Source: Roseivirga sp. (GTDB lineage: Bacteria > Bacteroidota > Bacteroidia > Cytophagales > Cyclobacteriaceae). Taken from it: a DNA stretch of 64,000 nt. This document shows positions 61,809-64,000 of the stretch, piece by piece. Where the stretch lies: positions 62,001 to 126,000 of the forward strand of contig JAAWWF010000003.1 in assembly GCA_021404565.1 (NCBI GenBank), written 5' to 3'. The position numbers and the translations under genes were made by a program. The notes under the pieces were generated by a model. That model was not told where the DNA came from, ran no database searches, and saw only the letters and a list, made by a program, of their open reading frames with translations. The number at the start of each line of letters is the position of its first letter. Position 1 is the first letter of the stretch.

Positions 61809-62484
61809 AGCCTATAAATTTATAGCCCGATCCCCAGACGGTACGGATGTATTGAGGCTGCTTCGGGTCGTCTTTAAGCTTGTGGCGCAACCTGCTTACC
61901 AGAACATCAATACTTCTGTTAAAAGCATCCCAGTCCAACCCCCTGATAGACTCCATCAGGTCATCACGGCTGAATACTCTGTTGGGATTGTTAATGAGTA
62001 ACATCAGTATTTCGAATTCTTTGGTGGTGAGTTCTAATACTTCACCCTCCAGCCGCGCGGTTTGCGATTTGGGTGTGACTTCGAGCTCTCCTATGCGAAT
62101 AATATCTTTCTGGTAGCTGGCTGCTCCTCTTCTCAAGATGGTTTCTATTCTGGCCACCAGTTCTCTGGGTTCAAAAGGTTTGGGTAGGTAGTCATCTGCA
62201 CCAATTTCGAGCCCCACGATGCGATCGCTGACATCGCCCCGGGCGGTAAGCATGATGATGGGCACATTGAACTCCCTGCGCACTTCTTTGCAAAGGTCCA
62301 GACCATTTTTACCTGGCATCATGATGTCCAGTACGATGAGTTCAGGGTTACCTTTTCGAATCACGTTCATCAGGTCAGCCCCATCAGGAAGGGTATCAAC
62401 CGCGTAGTCGTACCGAGATAAGTATTCAGCAAGCAGGTCTCTAAGCCTGTCATCATCATCTACTACCAGAATTTTTCTTTGCAT
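61801..62484 (-). CDS. OmpR-family response regulator
   Basis: 227 aa. The receiver has D9-D12, phosphoacceptor Asp53 (PELIVLDIMMPGKNGLD), Thr switch (IIMLTARGD) and Lys (GADDYLPKPFEPREL). The winged-helix effector is EVLELTTKEFEILMLLINNP with FSRDDLMESIRGLD, RSIDVLVSRLRHKLKDDPKQ and YIRTVWGSGYKFIG. It sits between the permease (3 bases upstream) and its kinase. This four-gene minus-strand operon therefore carries its own regulator. Confidence 0.95.
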   Translation of the reverse strand: MQRKILVVDDDDRLRDLLAEYLSRYDYAVDTLPDGADLMNVIRKGNPELIVLDIMMPGKNGLDLCKEVRREFNVPIIMLTARGDVSDRIVGLEIGADDYLPKPFEPRELVARIETILRRGAASYQKDIIRIGELEVTPKSQTARLEGEVLELTTKEFEILMLLINNPNRVFSRDDLMESIRGLDWDAFNRSIDVLVSRLRHKLKDDPKQPQYIRTVWGSGYKFIGYD

Positions 62485-62487
62485 GAC

Positions 62488-63714
62488 CTAATTTCTTTGA
62501 TTTAAACAGACGACAGGGTCTTGCTTTGAAGCCTGGTATGCCGGGTAGCTGCCAAAAATCAACCCCAGTATCAGCGAGAATAAAAAGGAATACCCAATTA
62601 TGTCGGGGGGAATGATAGGGGACCAGTCTGTAAATCTTTCAACAAGATAAGTAGAAAGATAGCCCATGCCAATACCGATGATTGTGCCTGTAAGCGAGAG
62701 TATGGTAGATTCAGCCAGGAACTGAAATACGATATCTCCACGGCCGGCACCGAGTGCCATGCGAAGGCCAATCTCAGGAAGGCGTTCTTTTACAGAAAGC
62801 AGCATCACGGCCAGTATGCCGGTGCCTCCCACCACAAGAGACAACGCGGCAACCGACAGTGTCAAAGAGTTGAAAGTTTCCGAGGCCTCCTGTTCTGCCT
62901 CTATCGCTTTGATCTGGTTGAAAACCTTAAAATCGTTTTTCTTCCCGTACCGGTCGAGTCGATGAGAGGCCCTCATGACCTCCTTGATGTCAGTGTCCGC
63001 CTGATCGATAAGACTTTGACTTGATATTTGTACCAGGATGTCCTGCAGGTAATTGACATTGAACACTCTTCTCAGAGCCGTTTGCAGGGGGATCACAATC
63101 CTGTCATCTTCATTGGCCCCATTGCCGGTAATGCCTCTTTTTTTCAATACCCCCACAATCTCAAAAGGTATTCGGCCAATTTGCAGGCGTTCGCCAACCG
63201 GATCTATTCCCTGAAAGAGCTGCTCTTTAATCTGGTCACCGATCACAGCGACCCGGGCTCTCACTTTATTTTCATCAGCGGTAAAGAAGCGCCCTGAGGC
63301 GAGTACAAAATTTTTCAACTCGAAGTATTCGGGCGTACTTCCATCCACGGTTACGCTGGTGATCCGATTATCATACTTTACCTGCGCACCTCGTGCCTGA
63401 TGGGGAGCGATTTGCCTGATTCCAGCAACTTCCTGACCCAGTTTTTGTGCATCTTTCAGACTGAGAGTAGTCACATCCCGGGTCAGTTCCTTTTGACCTA
63501 TATTTGCCTCCTGCTTTCCGGCACTGACAAGTAATACATTAGTGCCGTAGTTTTCGAGTTTTTTGGAAATCTCTTCTTTCGCTCCCTGCCCTACGGAGAT
63601 AAAGGACATGACAGCGGCAATGCCAATGGAAACCCCAAGTGCTGCGAGCAATGTTCTCAGCTTTTGGTCTGTCATCGTCTTCAATGAAAGCTTGAGGTTT
63701 CTTGGGTAGTTCAT
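62488..63714 (-). CDS. MacB-like ABC transporter permease
   Basis: 408 aa, the usual single-FtsX-unit length. N-terminal helix (LAALGVSIGIAAVMSFISVG), MacB_PCD periplasmic domain (KLENYGTNVLLVSAG, VAVIGDQIKEQLFQGIDPVG), then three C-terminal helices with RLPEIGLRMALGAGRGDIVF. It is a partner of a MacB/LolD-type ATPase, which must lie to the right of the window. The start is 22 bases after the stop of a second permease. Probable efflux of a peptide, lipid or antibiotic. Confidence 0.92.
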   Translation of the reverse strand: MNYPRNLKLSLKTMTDQKLRTLLAALGVSIGIAAVMSFISVGQGAKEEISKKLENYGTNVLLVSAGKQEANIGQKELTRDVTTLSLKDAQKLGQEVAGIRQIAPHQARGAQVKYDNRITSVTVDGSTPEYFELKNFVLASGRFFTADENKVRARVAVIGDQIKEQLFQGIDPVGERLQIGRIPFEIVGVLKKRGITGNGANEDDRIVIPLQTALRRVFNVNYLQDILVQISSQSLIDQADTDIKEVMRASHRLDRYGKKNDFKVFNQIKAIEAEQEASETFNSLTLSVAALSLVVGGTGILAVMLLSVKERLPEIGLRMALGAGRGDIVFQFLAESTILSLTGTIIGIGMGYLSTYLVERFTDWSPIIPPDIIGYSFLFSLILGLIFGSYPAYQASKQDPVVCLNQRN

Positions 63715-63735
63715 AAGATAACTGTGAGTTTCCTT

Positions 63736-64000
63736 TTAGGCTTGCAAAGTGACAATAGGGTCGAGCTTGGCTGCCTTGTTAGCAGGTAAGATGCCCGCCA
63801 GAACTCCGATAACCAAAGGCAGAATAAAAGACAGCAAGATAGTTTCGGGTGCGGCCACCATGGCCTGGCCATGCATGGTAAACACCTGGAGCATAAAGAA
63901 ACCAATCCCCAGGCCGGTAACGGCTCCAACCAATGATACACTGCTCGTTTCGATCAAAAACTGAACAAACACATCTTTGTTTCTGGCGCCAAGGGCCTTT
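63736..64000 (-). CDS. MacB-like ABC transporter permease, C-terminal part (cut by window edge)
   Basis: The frame is open to base 64000, so the start lies outside. The visible 87 residues begin KALGARNKDVFVQFLIE, the loop-helix junction of FtsX permeases. Two membrane helices follow (SLVGAVTGLGIGFFMLQVF and LLSFILPLVIGVLAGILPAN), then the typical ending KAAKLDPIVTLQA. It is the second permease of the same operon. Confidence 0.88.
   Translation of the reverse strand, partial: KALGARNKDVFVQFLIETSSVSLVGAVTGLGIGFFMLQVFTMHGQAMVAAPETILLSFILPLVIGVLAGILPANKAAKLDPIVTLQA

Overview
The window is 64 kb of a Bacteroidota chromosome, most likely from a marine or environmental member of the order Cytophagales. 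The evidence is type IX secretion (T9SS) C-terminal sorting domains, a propeller-type hybrid two-component regulator, BlaI/BlaR1 and PadR/FtsX-permease pairs, WG-repeat and TonB-dependent receptor proteins, and a NUDIX-type sugar regulator. There is no integrase, transposase, rRNA or CRISPR array. The only RNA gene recognised is one tRNA-Arg(ACG). The right edge cuts an ABC permease gene and the left edge cuts floA.

Layout. 1-12.7 kb is housekeeping: floA, a WG-repeat protein, hemA, a helix-hairpin-helix protein with nnr, a tiny T9SS-domain protein, asnS, and an rpoN / PAP2-like / enoyl-CoA hydratase run. A tRNA-Arg at 12.77 kb is followed by a long palindrome and a 164-bp tandem intergenic duplication. 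A Na+/solute symporter and a divergent NUDIX-type regulator occupy 13.3-15.8 kb.

16-36.5 kb is the most unusual part. A 1327-aa hybrid two-component regulator with a LuxR-type output domain is followed by a divergent TPR histidine kinase / LuxR response regulator pair. Next come a small secreted protein and a 3634-aa secreted giant with a T9SS signal, and then an AraC-family regulator. The kinase/regulator/giant segment lies between two copies of a noncoding sequence that are identical over 96 bp and end in a terminator. Palindromes of the form CTACCC-N5-GGGTAG lie beside the sensors and upstream of the secreted pair. The giant is built from repeated beta-sandwich modules. Other domains (LamG-like, arabinofuranosidase-B-like, a long coiled coil, a basic K/G/Y/H-rich stretch) appear to be inserted at a few recurrent loops of these modules. 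I read this region as a regulated surface-adhesin or matrix-protein locus; the function is inferred.

36.5-45.4 kb carries a lipid A deacylase-like protein, a fatty acid hydroxylase, a membrane-anchored AraC regulator, a lipoprotein, and a TonB receptor locus with an outer-membrane protein and a Cys-rich small protein. An array of about 15 copies of an 8-bp repeat lies here. It is followed by a minus-strand operon of a C-terminal protease, homogentisate dioxygenase and three secreted proteins, one of which appears frameshifted. 48.5-50.7 kb is a plus-strand operon (hemerythrin, ruvX, def, Dabb lipoprotein). 51.4-54.4 kb is a PadR/permease pair that shares a 25-bp leader. The remainder holds a sulfatase-modifying-factor-like protein, an alanine symporter, a BlaR1/BlaI pair and, at the right edge, a MacB-like permease/two-component operon.
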